A DNA stretch of 64,000 nucleotides, from NCBI GenBank assembly GCA_963693085.1, contig OY856412.1:963880281-963944280 (forward strand), in the 5' to 3' direction. A model generated the notes under the pieces. It saw only the letters and a program-made list of their open reading frames with translations, had not been told where the DNA came from and made no database searches. The DNA comes from Alisma plantago-aquatica. Lineage: Eukaryota; Streptophyta; Magnoliopsida; Alismatales; Alismataceae. Position 1 is the stretch's first letter, and every line of letters starts with the position of its first letter. Below, in pieces: positions 1-10,115 of this stretch. Made by a program: the position numbers and the translations under genes.

Positions 1-241
1 ATCAATTAATCAATTTGCATCAAACACATATACTGTAAATAGTCACACACAAATAAAATTAACATCTTTGCATTATACTTTAAATGCCCATGGAAACGAG
101 AAACACTCTTTAATTACATATATATCTCTTAGAAATATGATACATATGTCTTACAAATTCCATAGCATACATCGTTTCATGAGACAACTCATATACCTAC
201 ATATTATTTTGTATGTTTCAATTTATAGTGCGCTACATAAG

Positions 242-578
242 ACAATGGACGGGCATGCGCATACTATGTGATGCGATTTATGCAGATGATTATCAAACAT
301 GCCCCATTGGACATTGATACCATACATGAGGTATTATATATAGTCTCATTAGTTAGTATGAAATATATCAATCTTATTTTTATATTATTACTTATATATA
401 TACATCATTCTCTTTGCAGGTGTTTAAAACTGACAACACTATAAGTAAACGCTTAAAAAATATACATGCTCCATATACGATGGAAGCATTAAATGAAATA
501 AGAGAAGAATGTGCAAAAGCCATACAAGCAGTGACAACTGTAAGATATAATTGGGATGTTGATAGCGATAATGAATGA
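242..578 (+). CDS. C-terminal exons of a CACTA-borne Ulp1-like cysteine protease (partial)
   Basis: Two exons can be read. Exon 242-330 follows an AG at 240-241 and encodes DNGRACAYYVMRFMQMI and onward (the D codon spans the splice site). The intron is 331-419 (GT...TTGCAG). Exon 420-578 joins in phase 0, encodes ...AIQAVTTVRYNWDVDSDNE and ends at TGA. The block C-x-YYVMRFM around codon 256-258 matches the nucleophile segment of the C48 (Ulp1/SENP) SUMO-protease family, where the catalytic Cys is normally followed by Gly; here the next residue is Ala. The catalytic His and Asp and the oxyanion Gln would lie in upstream exons outside or at the very start of the window. In plants such domains travel in CACTA and MULE elements; the role in transposition is unproven. 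An in-frame TAA just upstream of the acceptor supports the splice model over read-through. Confidence 0.68.
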
Positions 579-747
579 TACTTTGTAAATGAATATTTTT
601 GAATGTTAATACATGTATTTGAATGTTTCTATATGTGTGAATGTGAGAATTGAATTGATGTCTGAATGTATCTACTTGTGTGAAATTTTCCTTGGGACTT
701 TTGCAGGTTTGTGGCTTGTTTGTAGGCTGATATCAATGGATGTCGTA

Positions 748-779
748 AACCTGCAGTTCAGAAAACTGAACTGCAGGTT
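748..779. repeat. Perfect 14-bp hairpin in the CACTA 3' region
   Basis: AACCTGCAGTTCAG (748-761) and its exact reverse complement (766-779) are separated by AAAA. It lies 170 bases after the Ulp1 stop codon, so it may act at the end of the transcript or be part of the subterminal structure. No T-run follows. Confidence 0.8.
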
Positions 780-839
780 CTCATCCTGCTGACCAGCCAC
801 AGCAGACCTGCAAACTGATATGAAAAAAAAATAGATATA

Positions 840-1325
840 GACGTCGGTTATTTATAGAAAACCGTCAGCAAAGACCTACAGCGTCGGGTTTTTGAACAAA
901 ACCGACACCTAATGTGGCCACAGCCGTACTGGAAATGGCATCGGCTGTTCGTGTCAAACCGCCGCCTATAATACATATAGGCGTCGGTCTTTTAGTAGAT
1001 AACCGACGCCAAATGAGTTTGCGCCACAGAAAACAACGTCATCTAGGACACTTTCTGCGTCGGTTACCAATTAAACACCGACGCTATATTCCATATAGGC
1101 GTCGGTCTTTTAGTAGATAACCGACGCAGAATGTGTCCTAGATGACGGCGTTTTCTATGGCGCGAACCCTTTTGGCGTCGGTATTCTATAAATAACCGAC
1201 GCCTGTATGTTAAATAGGCATCGGTTAAAAAACCGACACCGAAGTGTTCGACCTTTAGCGGCGCCCACATAGGCGTCGCTCGAAAACCGACGCCAAAAGG
1301 GTTAAACAACCGACGCCAAAGGCTG
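840..1325. repeat. CACTA subterminal repeat block, strongly self-complementary
   Basis: About a dozen copies of GCGTCGGT or its complement occur in both orientations. Several form short stem-loops: 979-1010, 1097-1128 and 1174-1203, each GGCGTCGGT...ACCGACGCC around a 10-16 base loop; the first two share the loop CTTTTAGTAGATA. A much longer imperfect inverted repeat pairs 1017-1063 with 1121-1168, both containing GTCATCTAGGACAC or its complement. Frames crossing this block on both strands give similar Arg/His-rich peptides only because of the symmetry and are not genes. Confidence 0.85.
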
Positions 1326-1339
1326 TTTCTGTAGTAGTG

Positions 1340-1834
1340 TCATCATTTGCAATGCTTTTCCACGGGCCAAAAAATATGCCAAATTTTCCCATAATTTTTC
1401 TAGAGAAATTCCCCTTTATCATAGTTAACAATGCTAATTAAATAATATTTTTTATATCCACACCATTCCCCTCTTCATAATTCACATTGTACCAAATATA
1501 ACGGAAGGGGACATGGAGGGGCATGAGATGGGAAAATTCTAAAAAATATTTTGTCACTTATGCATAGGGAAGCGAATAGGACGATATACTTTTGAAATAT
1601 TATTCGTTATAAATATAACCCACATATCAGTATAATGTTACTTATTTATAATTATAATATATAATAAAAAAATTAACACCGACAACAACAACATTTTTTT
1701 ATTTTTATATAAAATATTAGATGATTACCAAAATTGAAAGGCAATCTCTGACACATTCCATTTCTTAGTAACCGTTGAAAAATTTGTATAAACATCAAAA
1801 CTATACACTTGATTAATTACAATCTGAATGACTA
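1340..1834. other. AT-rich spacer, no feature seen
   Basis: This is sequence flanking the CACTA insertion. It has no open frame of note, no long repeat and no recognisable motif. Confidence 0.5.
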
Positions 1835-2614
1835 CTAAATAAACGCCTTTGTAGAGGCATGAGCTACAAATTGAGCCATCAATTCTTTTTGGATGGCAAA
1901 TCCAATATATCGAAAGACAAAATCTAAATATGTAAATAATGTCCTAACATTTTTGTTTATGATATTTTGGATGCGCCGTAAGACAGAGACCGAGGCATTA
2001 GCTAACACACTAAATATATCAAAAGCAAACGGTAGAAAATGGTTTATTTGCTTCATATGCAACACTATGTTTGCAAACTTTCTATGTAGCCGCATCATAA
2101 GCTGTTTGTCCTACCTTGAAGTTATTTGAAATATTACTGGTCAATGGAGAAACCCCAATAAAATCAGCACAACTATGTTTTCCATTAGTCCAAATATATA
2201 ATAAAATGTCACCAAGTCTTTCAGTGTGAAAATCAACATATTGTGACTCAAGAAAGGAGACTGAAGCTTCTTTTAAAGCTTTAATCCCAGCACAAGAAAT
2301 AATGTCAAAAAGGACTTCACGAACAACATCATTGCAGAACCTGAAACCTGGACGGACGTGACGATGTACATATGGCACCAAAAGAATCAAGCTCTGCAGA
2401 GGAAAACACTCATTGCCAGAATATGACGAGATAGAAAGATGATACCGTTAGAACAATACTCCACCAGTGTCATGGATAACCCAAAGCCATCAACGGGAAC
2501 AATGAGAAGAAAATTTTGTACATGGTTAGCCTGTAGGTAAGTAAGAAAAACTACTTGTCGTGAGGTCATCTTAGAAGACTTGAAGCGCTGGAAGACCATT
2601 ATATAGTAGGACAT
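1835..2614 (-). pseudogene. Broken C-terminal part of a plant non-LTR-type reverse transcriptase family protein
   Basis: Three overlapping minus-strand frames (2614-2387, 2390-2082, 2098-1835) read in order as one protein with two frameshifts. Recognisable blocks in order are VDGFGLSMTLVEY (family form: a P-x-x-GLGQ-x-MxxVEYR-like block), a segment ending NDVVREVLFDII, GDILLYIWTNGKHSCADFIGVSPLT, and FLPFAFDIFSVLA...SVLRRIQ...IGFAIQK near the end. These match the C-terminal region of a large family annotated in many plants as reverse-transcriptase-domain or uncharacterised protein, where it follows the RT core. The usual Cys/His residues between the first and second blocks are poorly kept. Frameshifts and lack of an RT core here make it a dead fragment. 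The N-terminal and central part of the same family occurs at 30500-32289 on the other strand. Confidence 0.7.
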
Positions 2615-3120
2615 CTAGTAGAGACCATTGAGAAATGAACAAATATAACTATATAGATTCGGTTAATGATCCACGCTTATATAAAAGATGCCACTACTTA
2701 CATTTCTAGAAATTGTTGGTCGAGATTTTTATCACTAGAAAAAATAACGTAATAAAAAATTATCCACTCAATATTATATTAGTACTTGGTGGGAAATCAA
2801 ATCGATTGAAGTAATACAACTTATTTAGAAGGAAACAAAACCTTAAGTAGAAAACGGAATTTTGGCGGATTTTTTTCTTATAAGAAAATAAAATCTCAAC
2901 ATAATTTATCTAAAAGTATTTACTTGGAGAGATTATAATCATAGATGGAATACTTTTTTGACAAAGAATTTCACTGAAGTAAAATATTTTATAGAAAGAG
3001 GATTTTTAATGTAGAGGAATATTTTTCGTTGCTAAATCAAAGGGAAAAATATTCATTTAAAGAAAATTAGAGGGAGAAATGTTAATTAAAAGGAAGTAAT
3101 TTTGTATTTGTACTAGATAT
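2615..3120. other. AT-rich spacer, no feature seen
   Basis: The sequence is very AT-rich with A- and T-runs. No coding frame, terminal inverted repeat or target duplication could be identified by eye. Confidence 0.45.
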
Positions 3121-3121
3121 G

Positions 3122-3205
3122 AACCTTGTAATACTCAGTTGGTCAAGTCTGCTACTTGTGAAGCGCATGTTGCGGGATCAATTCTCAGCGAATCCCGTTG
3201 AGACA
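3122..3205 (+). repeat. Possible degenerate tRNA-derived (SINE-like) sequence
   Basis: The stretch around 3133-3145 (ACTCAGTTGGTCAAG) resembles a Pol III A box. About 40 bases on, GGGATCAATTCTC (3174-3186) resembles a B box (GGTTCRANNCC), roughly tRNA-like spacing. Stems do not pair well enough for a functional tRNA. A SINE head or tRNA pseudogene is possible, and chance is not excluded. Confidence 0.25.
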
Positions 3206-3383
3206 CTACATGAAGGAATAAAAATTCTCAGCGTACGTTGTTGGTTAAAATGCTGACAGTTCACTTTGTTGACCGTATTCTGTCAAAGTACTTTTATAGC
3301 TTTAATATTGTTTTATAAATTTGTACAGAAAAAAATTAAAAGAGCTATTTAATACATGGCAAAATAATTAATCTAAATTAATT

Positions 3384-4626
3384 GTCGGGCAAGAAACTTC
3401 TTTCCTGGCGTCCGCTTTTTAGCTTCACCAGCACATTCCGTCTGTTACGACCCAAGCCTACTCTCGCTGTCCACTCCACCTTCCTCGCCTCTCGCAGTTT
3501 AGGGCTACAGATTCCGACAAAGCTGTCAGGTACTGCCATTTTGGTGCAACACGAGAAGCAACCAGATTGTCGCCTCTGCCGCTAGGGCTGGAGATCGGAG
3601 CCCCCGATTTTGTCTCGCGTTGGGACTAAAAGGAGGCCCTTACAGTTCCCGCTGACTGTGCTGCTCATCCATGGCGTCAATCGCTAAGTCCACAACCAAG
3701 TCTTTCTCGTCTCTGCGGAGGGTCGAAGTGAGAAGTGCTGCACGTGCGCTACTTCCGTCGACGGAGAAAGAGGACCAAATGTTCCCGGACATGATGGTCG
3801 TGCCTCTGCCCCGGAGGCCCCTCTTTCCAAGGATTCATACATGTGCCTATATGGAAAACCAGCCAATTCTGCGGAGAGCTCTCAGTCACGAAGGCGAGGG
3901 AACGCTGGTGGCCGCTTTCATGTTGAGAGACTCCAAAGATTACAAAGGGTGCATCCTGCGCCCCAGGCTAGAAGGCAAAGAACTGTTCACGCGTCTCCAC
4001 TCCGTGGGAACGATTGCGGAAATGAGAACCACAGTCACAGGGAAGACAGGGCGGGTGGTGCTCTTCGGCCACTGGCGCGGGCGGATGGTTGGCTGTGTTG
4101 GGTCGTACAACCCTCTAACCGTCCGGGTGGAGCCATTGGAGGAGAAAAGTGATGACAACTGCTACCAGAAAGAGAGGAAGCCTTTCATGCCGCCCGTGCA
4201 CTCTTTCCAGAAGAACATATGGCGAATATGAAGGAAATGATTTCGCAGGCGTATGGACTTGCTTGTTTCGAACCAGCCCTTCTTCCGGTCGAGGACAAAG
4301 CCCTGCATCAGGAAGCACTAGAGTTGGATGGCGCCGAGCGGCTGGAGCTCAGCCTGGAGATCCTCAAGCGCGAGGTGGAACTAGACAAGATAGGAGCTGA
4401 AGAAGAATACACAGACGAGGTCTTCATGAAGCGTTTTGGGTGTAGTTACTCCGAATTAACGCAAGACGGATCTGAGTACACCACCGGCCAGGCTGTGTTT
4501 GCTCCATCTATCCAGCTGCGCGTGAGGCTTGAGTCGCAGAGGAAGTGTCTCTCCCCAGACATAGTGGCGTTTGCCAGGAAGTACCTACCTACGATTCGGT
4601 TGGAGGAGCATTGTTGGGGGTATTAA
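3384..4626 (+). pseudogene. Truncated, frameshifted Lon protease N-terminal fragment (probable retrocopy)
   Basis: An ATG at 3671 in good context (CATCCATGGCG) opens a 186-codon frame. A Lon substrate-binding-domain pattern is visible: VVPLPRRPLFPR near residue 42, a spaced AFMLRD, LEGKELFTRLHSVGTIAEM, then RVVLFGHWRGRM...PLTVRVEPLEEK. A frame change near 4195-4215 leads into the frame ending at 4626, which contains LELDGAERLELSLEILKREV, matching the helical segment after the substrate-binding domain. The AAA+ ATPase and Ser-Lys protease domains (several hundred residues) are missing. Plant organellar Lon genes have introns in this span, but none is needed here. The block is clearly more GC-rich than its surroundings, including a 5' leader-like part from about 3384. 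Together this suggests a retrocopied, 3'-truncated pseudogene; no poly(A) or target duplication was found. Confidence 0.68.
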
Positions 4627-5186
4627 TCTACTTGCGCATTCTGGTCGATGCTTGCATGCCCAGTCTTTGCTAAAGAACCAATGCCTAACTTATATTTGCA
4701 TGTCTAATCTTACACTGCATATTAGGGTAATTATAGGCAGTACACAAGATGTTGCTAACCTATAGTAGAAGGGTTCAAATATATACTTGGCATACTGGTT
4801 GATGTATGTTTGATCTTAGGGTATGTTTAAGATGTAGTCAGATGGCAAACTGCAAATTGTTTGATTGCAACTTCTAATTTTATCCTAGCTTGTAGTTTTG
4901 CTGGGAGATATTCTGCAGAAGCAGTTCATGTCGTTTTTATGAGTTCCTACTAATTGATAGATATATGGCCGATCATCTATGTTTTCGGCTCTTTGTTTTA
5001 CATCACGACTATTAGTTTCAGTAGAAAAATTGAGCTTTGTTTACCGGACACGCGGGTCCCGGTTTTTCCTTTTTTTTATTTTTTCTCTTTTGATTTTTCT
5101 GGAAAAAATAAAATAGGGGAATCCGCTGTTTTGTTTATAACTTTTATTCCGTAACGATTTTTTTTGACGAAACAAAATGTACCGGA
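4627..5186. other. Spacer downstream of the Lon fragment
   Basis: No coding frame was seen. A small GC-rich patch (5041-5066) contains ACACGCGG, whose complement CCGCGTGT occurs at 6720-6727 on the far side of the minisatellite. T-runs follow at 5067-5100 and 5157-5165. Confidence 0.4.
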
Positions 5187-6330
5187 TTCACGCCTACTTA
5201 TGGTGTGAATCCGCCCACTTATGGTGTGAATGTGTGAATGCGCCAACTTATGATGTGAATGTGCTCACTTATGATGTGAATGTGTGAATGCGCCCAGTTA
5301 TGGTGTGAATGCGCCCACTTATAGTGTGAATGTGTGAATGCACCCACTTATGGTGTGAATGCGCCCACTTATGTTGTGAACGCGCACACTTATGGTGTGA
5401 ATGCACCGGATTCGTTATCAAAAATGTATTTGAACAAGACTAATATTGGTATATTTTTGAAAAAAAATCAAATAATAAATAAGTCAAGTGTGAATGCGCC
5501 TACTTATGGTGTGAATGCGCCCACTTATGATGTGAATGTGTCCACTTATGGTGTGAATGTGTGAATGTGCCCAATTATGGTGTGAATGCGCCCACTTATG
5601 GTGTGAATGTGTGAATGCACCCACTTATGGTATGAATGTGTCCACTTATGTTGTGAACGCACACACTTATGGTGTGAATGCATCAACTTAAGGTGTGAAT
5701 GTGTGAATGCGCCCACTTATGGTGTGAATGTGTGAATGCGCCCACTTATGTTGTGAATGCGATCACTTATGCTGTGAATGCGCCTAGTTATGCTGTGAAT
5801 GTGTGAATGCGCCTAGTTATGATGTGAATGCGCCCACTTATGGTGCGAATGTACCCACTTATGGTGTGTATGCGCCATCTTATGGTGTGAGTGCGCCCAC
5901 TTATGGTGTGAATGTGTGAATGAGCCCAATTATGGTGTGAATGCGCCCACTTATGGTGTGAATGTGTGAATGCACCCACTTATGATGTGAATGCGCCCCC
6001 TTACGGTGTGAGTGCACCCACTTATGGTGTGAATGCACCCACTTATGATGTCAATGTTCCTACTTAACTCACCAAATATTAGTAATAAACACCCATTTAT
6101 GGTGTGAATGCGCCCAGTTATGGTGTGAATGTGCCCACTTATGATGTGAATGCGCCCTACATTTGTAATAAAAGCCCATTTATGGCAAATGCGCCTACTT
6201 TTGATTGAATGTATAACTTTTGATTGAATACGCCCACTTATGGCAAATGTGCCTACTTGTATGGCAAATGTGCCTACTTGTATGGCAAATGCGTCTACTT
6301 GTATGGCAAATGCGCCTACTTATCACAAAT
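5187..6330. repeat. Minisatellite: 21-bp unit with a 29-bp variant
   Basis: Dozens of degenerate copies of CCCACTTATGGTGTGAATGCG run head to tail. A longer variant duplicates GTGTGAAT. One non-repeat interruption lies at about 5408-5488. From about 6180 the array changes into a related word, CTTGTATGGCAAATGTGCCTA, repeated three to four times to 6325. Because 21 is a multiple of three, one frame (5334-5564) reads as a VNAPTYG heptapeptide, but the 29-bp units break it and another frame reads TGA in each GTGTGAATG. It is therefore unlikely to be translated as a whole. Confidence 0.92.
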
Positions 6331-7062
6331 CTTAAATAGAGTATGTGCATAAATAACAAATTAACACAAATCTTAACACAATACGCCTAGTATTTTTAGA
6401 AAAATACCCAATTACGGTGTTAATGCGTCAATTATAGTGTGAATGTGTCTACTTTTTAGATGTTGTGTATAAATATAAATTAACATAAATCTTAATATAA
6501 TGTACACACTATTTATAAAATAGCGTGCATATATATATATATTTTAAAATATATCAATATTGGTCTTATTAGATTGGATTTTTTATAACGAGTCCAGTGG
6601 TTTTTATTTCGTTAAAAAATCATTATGGATTAGAAGTTATTCGTAATTTTTATTTTTGTACCCTTTTGTGTGCAGATCTGCCGCATGGCAAAAACCACCC
6701 AGCCCAAGCGGTATACCAACCGCGTGTGGGACGCGTCCCTTCTGGGCGCGTCACAGTAACATTTCCGAGAAAAATTTATGGTTCTGTTTATTAACGGAAA
6801 GTAGTAGTTCTCATGTCTCTGAGAGGAAGGGAACATGGCAAAGCTAGTAGGAGTTCCAATTAACTACATATATTTTGGCAGCTAAAGGTTTTTTTTTTGT
6901 TACTTATTTTGACACATAAAACCACTAATTATTCAGTTGGACTGGAGTTCCAAGTAAACTTTAGGAAATGATACTTGTAATACATATGGTAAGCCTGTAA
7001 TCCAATTACCAGATGACCTACTTCATCAAGCTGAACCTCCGCCTGATCTTCAGCTACTGCTG
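6331..7062. other. Spacer with AT repeat and a GC-rich palindrome
   Basis: There is a short (AT)n run at about 6527-6543. A GC-rich island at 6690-6760 includes the perfect 12-bp palindrome GGGACGCGTCCC (6728-6739). No gene was recognised; short frames on both strands overlap this island and look like shadows. Confidence 0.45.
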
Positions 7063-7440
7063 TCAAGTCTTCAACCTTCGGAAAAACTGAGTAGGGGTCC
7101 AACCAATTGCCAGTTTGGCTGATAGGTACAAGAACTTCTGTTGAGGTAGAGGCTTTGTAATCATGTCAACGACTTGATTGTAGGATTGGACAAGCGTAGT
7201 TTGAATGTAGCTTAGTCCCACCTTCCTCATATAATGATATTTAATTTCATATGTTTGGTCAGAGCATGATAGCATGGTTTGTGGTCGTTTGAGTGGACTT
7301 TCATCATCATGATGTATATCACTAGCAGAGAACTGAGGGGGGATCTGGGAATCACAAATACTTCTATACCTGTGTTCATATGGCAGGTTTTAGACACTGA
7401 TATTTCCCTCAGACGACCCAACACGTTTGGATATGGCCAG
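7063..7440 (-). pseudogene. Ty1/copia RNase H C-terminal remnant
   Basis: The minus frame from 7275 contains EIKYHYMRKV, then VQSYNQVVDMITKPLPQQKF, the characteristic end of copia RNase H (family form: DQVADIFTKPLS). An overlapping minus frame upstream (to 7445) ends in HSNDHKPCYHALTKHMKLNI, matching the preceding NPVFHARTKHIEI block, so one frameshift separates them. No catalytic region or LTR adjoins it. It is an old fragment of a copia element other than the one at 9.5-21.3 kb. Confidence 0.72.
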
Positions 7441-7632
7441 GACATGTCGAATTCATTTTGATCCTCATTTACATACCAACACGGCCCGAATACTCTCTAG
7501 ACATGTCAATGTAGCAGCATCTGCTGCAGTAGCGTATTTCAAAATGTAGATTCTGAATGTACACCTATTGTTTAGTTAGGTCTTATTATTGAGACTATAT
7601 TTTACACAACTAAGGTCTGCTTGTAATAGAAG
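7441..7632. other. Spacer before the left large direct repeat
   Basis: No gene or motif was seen. The left limit of the large repeat that follows is uncertain by about 50 bases. Confidence 0.4.
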
Positions 7633-9541
7633 GGCGACACCCTCTATGAGAGAACCAGACTATCGCCTATCGGGTAACTAGTACTCGGGGATCTCTATGT
7701 CCATTATCCACTTGTCAGGGTTGGGGGATGTAATCCATTGAATCTTCTGAGCCAAAGATCTCAGCCAATACTCAATTTTTTGTGCCAATGTCAAATCTAA
7801 TTATTTTATTCAGATATTCCATAGTATCTAATATTCAAACTAATTGGGGAGACCTTAAGAAAGGGATAAGGCTAAAAACAAATTTGTTTTACCTTTTTAG
7901 AAAAAAATCTATTGAATGAAATTCAAGAGGGAATAAAAAAGTTCAATTATAGAATCGAGAATCTAGCACATGTTCCAATCTAGAATTTACAATCAAGATG
8001 CCCACATGGATCAAAGATGTCAATGTCTCAAAACTGAGCAAAAGAGAATTTACTAGGGTTATTTGATATTTCTTGGCTTAGAAATCACTTCCTAGTTTCT
8101 TATTAGGTGAAATTACAATTTTCCCTTAGTGAGTAGATAATCTAATAATCACTTTTTTTATAATGTCTCGTCCTAAAATCGTTAGGTTCATTACCATTAG
8201 TGTTGTGGAATCCTTGTACACAAATGATATAATAATCATTACTTATTATATTATAATTCATAATGTTACGTGTACACTTTTGCATAATATATTGATATGT
8301 GTTTGTAAAACATTTACTAAGGTATTGTCTCCATACCTTTATGAGTTGCAAAATAATAGCATAATTATAGTTAAGGTTTTGATCCATTAAATTCAATTTC
8401 CCAGATCTATTCCCCAATGTCCTTATTTCTTCATTCATTTGTTTGACAAGGTTGTAATCTCCATTAAATGAATCAGTAGTAAGAGTAGTCAATTTGAGGC
8501 AAACTGTAGTTTAAACCATGGGATTATTAATCAGAAATTTCTCTTGATCTTCTTTACTTCATAATGGTACATCAATTTCTCAATAAAATTAGGTCATGCA
8601 TATACACATATGTCAAACAATGCCAATGTGTATCTAGGTCTCGATCTGCATTTTCTAGTTAACATGGGTTTACTTGGTTTATTACCAATTCATCTAAGTC
8701 TTTATTTCTATGAACTTTACTAATTTCAATTATTAATATATTTATTTTCTTGTACATGTATCCAGGTCAAAACAAGGGAAACAAAAGAGGGGTTGGGGAA
8801 TACATGTTGACCTGCTCCTGGAGTATGGGGGCTTGAAAGAGAGGATGTTGTGTGGTTTGTCTAAGAAGTGTGGGCCAGATCAGAGCCAAGGACTAGCTTA
8901 GCTAAGGGCATGATGGCGATATGAAGTGTAGGCCAGATCATAGCCACAGACTAGCTTAGCTAGGGCATGGTGGCAGTGTGCTTGTGAGGATGGTGGTGAG
9001 GTTGGGTATGTCCTAAAGATGGAGCACAATGACGTTGTTGTCGCATGACTTGAACATCGAATGCTTCATTCCATCCTCATTTTTAACATATGTATATACT
9101 ACTAAAGGGATTCATGATGTTAGTGGAAGTTGTGTGGATGGAGGCAGTGTTAGGGCAAAGTTGATTCATCAGTAAAAGTCAAAATCTTTCAACTTGTATT
9201 TGTCTGTGTTGATATCACTTAAAGGAGGTGATAAGATATGAGTATCGACTCTCATCTAATCGGAGGGATATGGTCTGTTGTATATCAAAGGAGTGGGTTT
9301 GTAGATTGCAAGATCTAGGGCGGCACTAAGGAGTAGCAGATGTGGCTGCCCGTCTGTCATGGGTGTTGGTTGATCTATCTTTCCCAACATGAAGCAGATG
9401 GCCAATAGTCCAGTATGCGGGAGAAATTTTGGGGGTCGGAGAAGAGATTCTAGGATGAAGATGATGCTTTTTTATAGGTCTAGGCCATTTCAGGTCTGTT
9501 GCAGGTAGATTGGCTGCTTGTGTGCATAAATATGATGTGAT
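7633..9541 (-). repeat. Large direct repeat copy A, left part (probable LTR, split by copia)
   Basis: This aligns throughout with 27207-29100. Shared landmarks include TTTTGTGCCAATGTCAAA (7779 and 27353) and GACTAGCTTAGCTAAGGGCATG (a tandem pair at about 8864-8980). The alignment stops at 9541 where the copia element begins and resumes at 21277. Joined, copy A is about 2.73 kb against 2.75 kb for copy B. Both copies end in ...ATGTTACA, so on the minus strand the LTR would start TGTAACA. I infer that A and B are LTRs of one old minus-strand element; the target duplication was not found. Confidence 0.72.
9537..9541. repeat. Left target-site duplication of the copia element
   Basis: GTGAT lies immediately before the TG of the left LTR. 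The right copy (21277-21281) is GTCAT, one substitution. The unoccupied paralogue reads ...AAATTGAT followed by ACATATAGG near 29123, fitting a single duplicated (G/T)TGAT site. Confidence 0.8.
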
Positions 9542-10107
9542 TGTAGGGAAATACGAGATCAGATAGACAACATAAATAAAAAATTTACTGACATATTTTT
9601 CATTAATCAACAGATCGTATCAATAACTATGAAATGAAAATGATGGTTTAACAAAGATACACCTGGTCCTAGAGAAAGTCCAACGACAATCCTCGCTAAT
9701 GTGGTTGTGTACTCTTGGATGGTGTCTATGCAGCTCCTAGTCTTCACCACGGACGACATACTCGAATGGTGTCTGCAGCAGCTCCTCTATGGATTGTAGG
9801 CTGACGGTGCCCTCCTAGCGATGGTCAAAGGCCACCTCTCCTCTAGAGAAGTCCATACAGACCAACTAGAACGTATGTCATTCAACTAGAACGGACAGGT
9901 TGGAGTTGCTCCTCCCATTAGTCTACTAGTCACCAACCTGCTCTCCCACAATAATGATTCTTAGTTGTTCTCTCCCTTGCTATCCCTCCCTAGTCAGGTA
10001 GGACTTGCTTAGGCTCTCTTGGTTATGACAACCAAAGAGGGCAACAATTGTCAAAGAAACTAATTTTCAATTGTCTGTGTTGTGCTATGGGAAGCCCCCA
10101 GTACCCC

Positions 10108-10115
10108 TCTATTTA
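10108..10115 (-). promoter_or_regulatory. Presumed TATA box of the copia LTR (downstream copy)
   Basis: The minus strand reads TATAAATAGAGGGG in a GC-richer context, and the same box is kept in the other LTR at 19761-19768. Position and conservation suit the U3/R promoter. The assignment is by motif only. Confidence 0.6.

Larger units (their letters stand above)
1..1339 (+). mobile_element. Right-hand end of a CACTA (En/Spm) DNA transposon
   Basis: The element enters from outside the window and ends at 1339. The terminal sequence at 1326-1339 is the reverse complement of CACTACTACAGAAA, the standard CACTA terminus, and the next three bases (1340-1342, tca) are the expected 3-bp target-duplication position. 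Inward of the terminus lies a dense block of GCGTCGGT/ACCGACGC subterminal repeats (about 840-1320), the usual transposase-binding architecture of the superfamily. Further in are the last exons of a Ulp1-type protease, a passenger or accessory gene found in many plant CACTA elements. The left end and the transposase are not in the window, so autonomy cannot be judged. Confidence 0.86.

Noticed and set aside
914..1309. Overlapping Arg/His-rich frames on both strands
   Set aside because: They mirror each other because the DNA is an inverted repeat (CACTA subterminal block). No start context or domain.
4149..4210. A 62-base intron (GTGATG...TTTCCAG) joining the two Lon frames
   Set aside because: It would rejoin the frames, but it deletes residues that are readable as Lon-like (ALFPEEHM) one frame over. 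A simple frameshift fits better.
5334..5564. VNAPTYG repeat protein
   Set aside because: The frame is broken by 29-bp units and by TGA in the other phase; it is a by-product of the 21-bp period.
5187..6330. CRISPR-like array
   Set aside because: Units are contiguous degenerate tandem repeats without unique spacers, and the genome is a plant.
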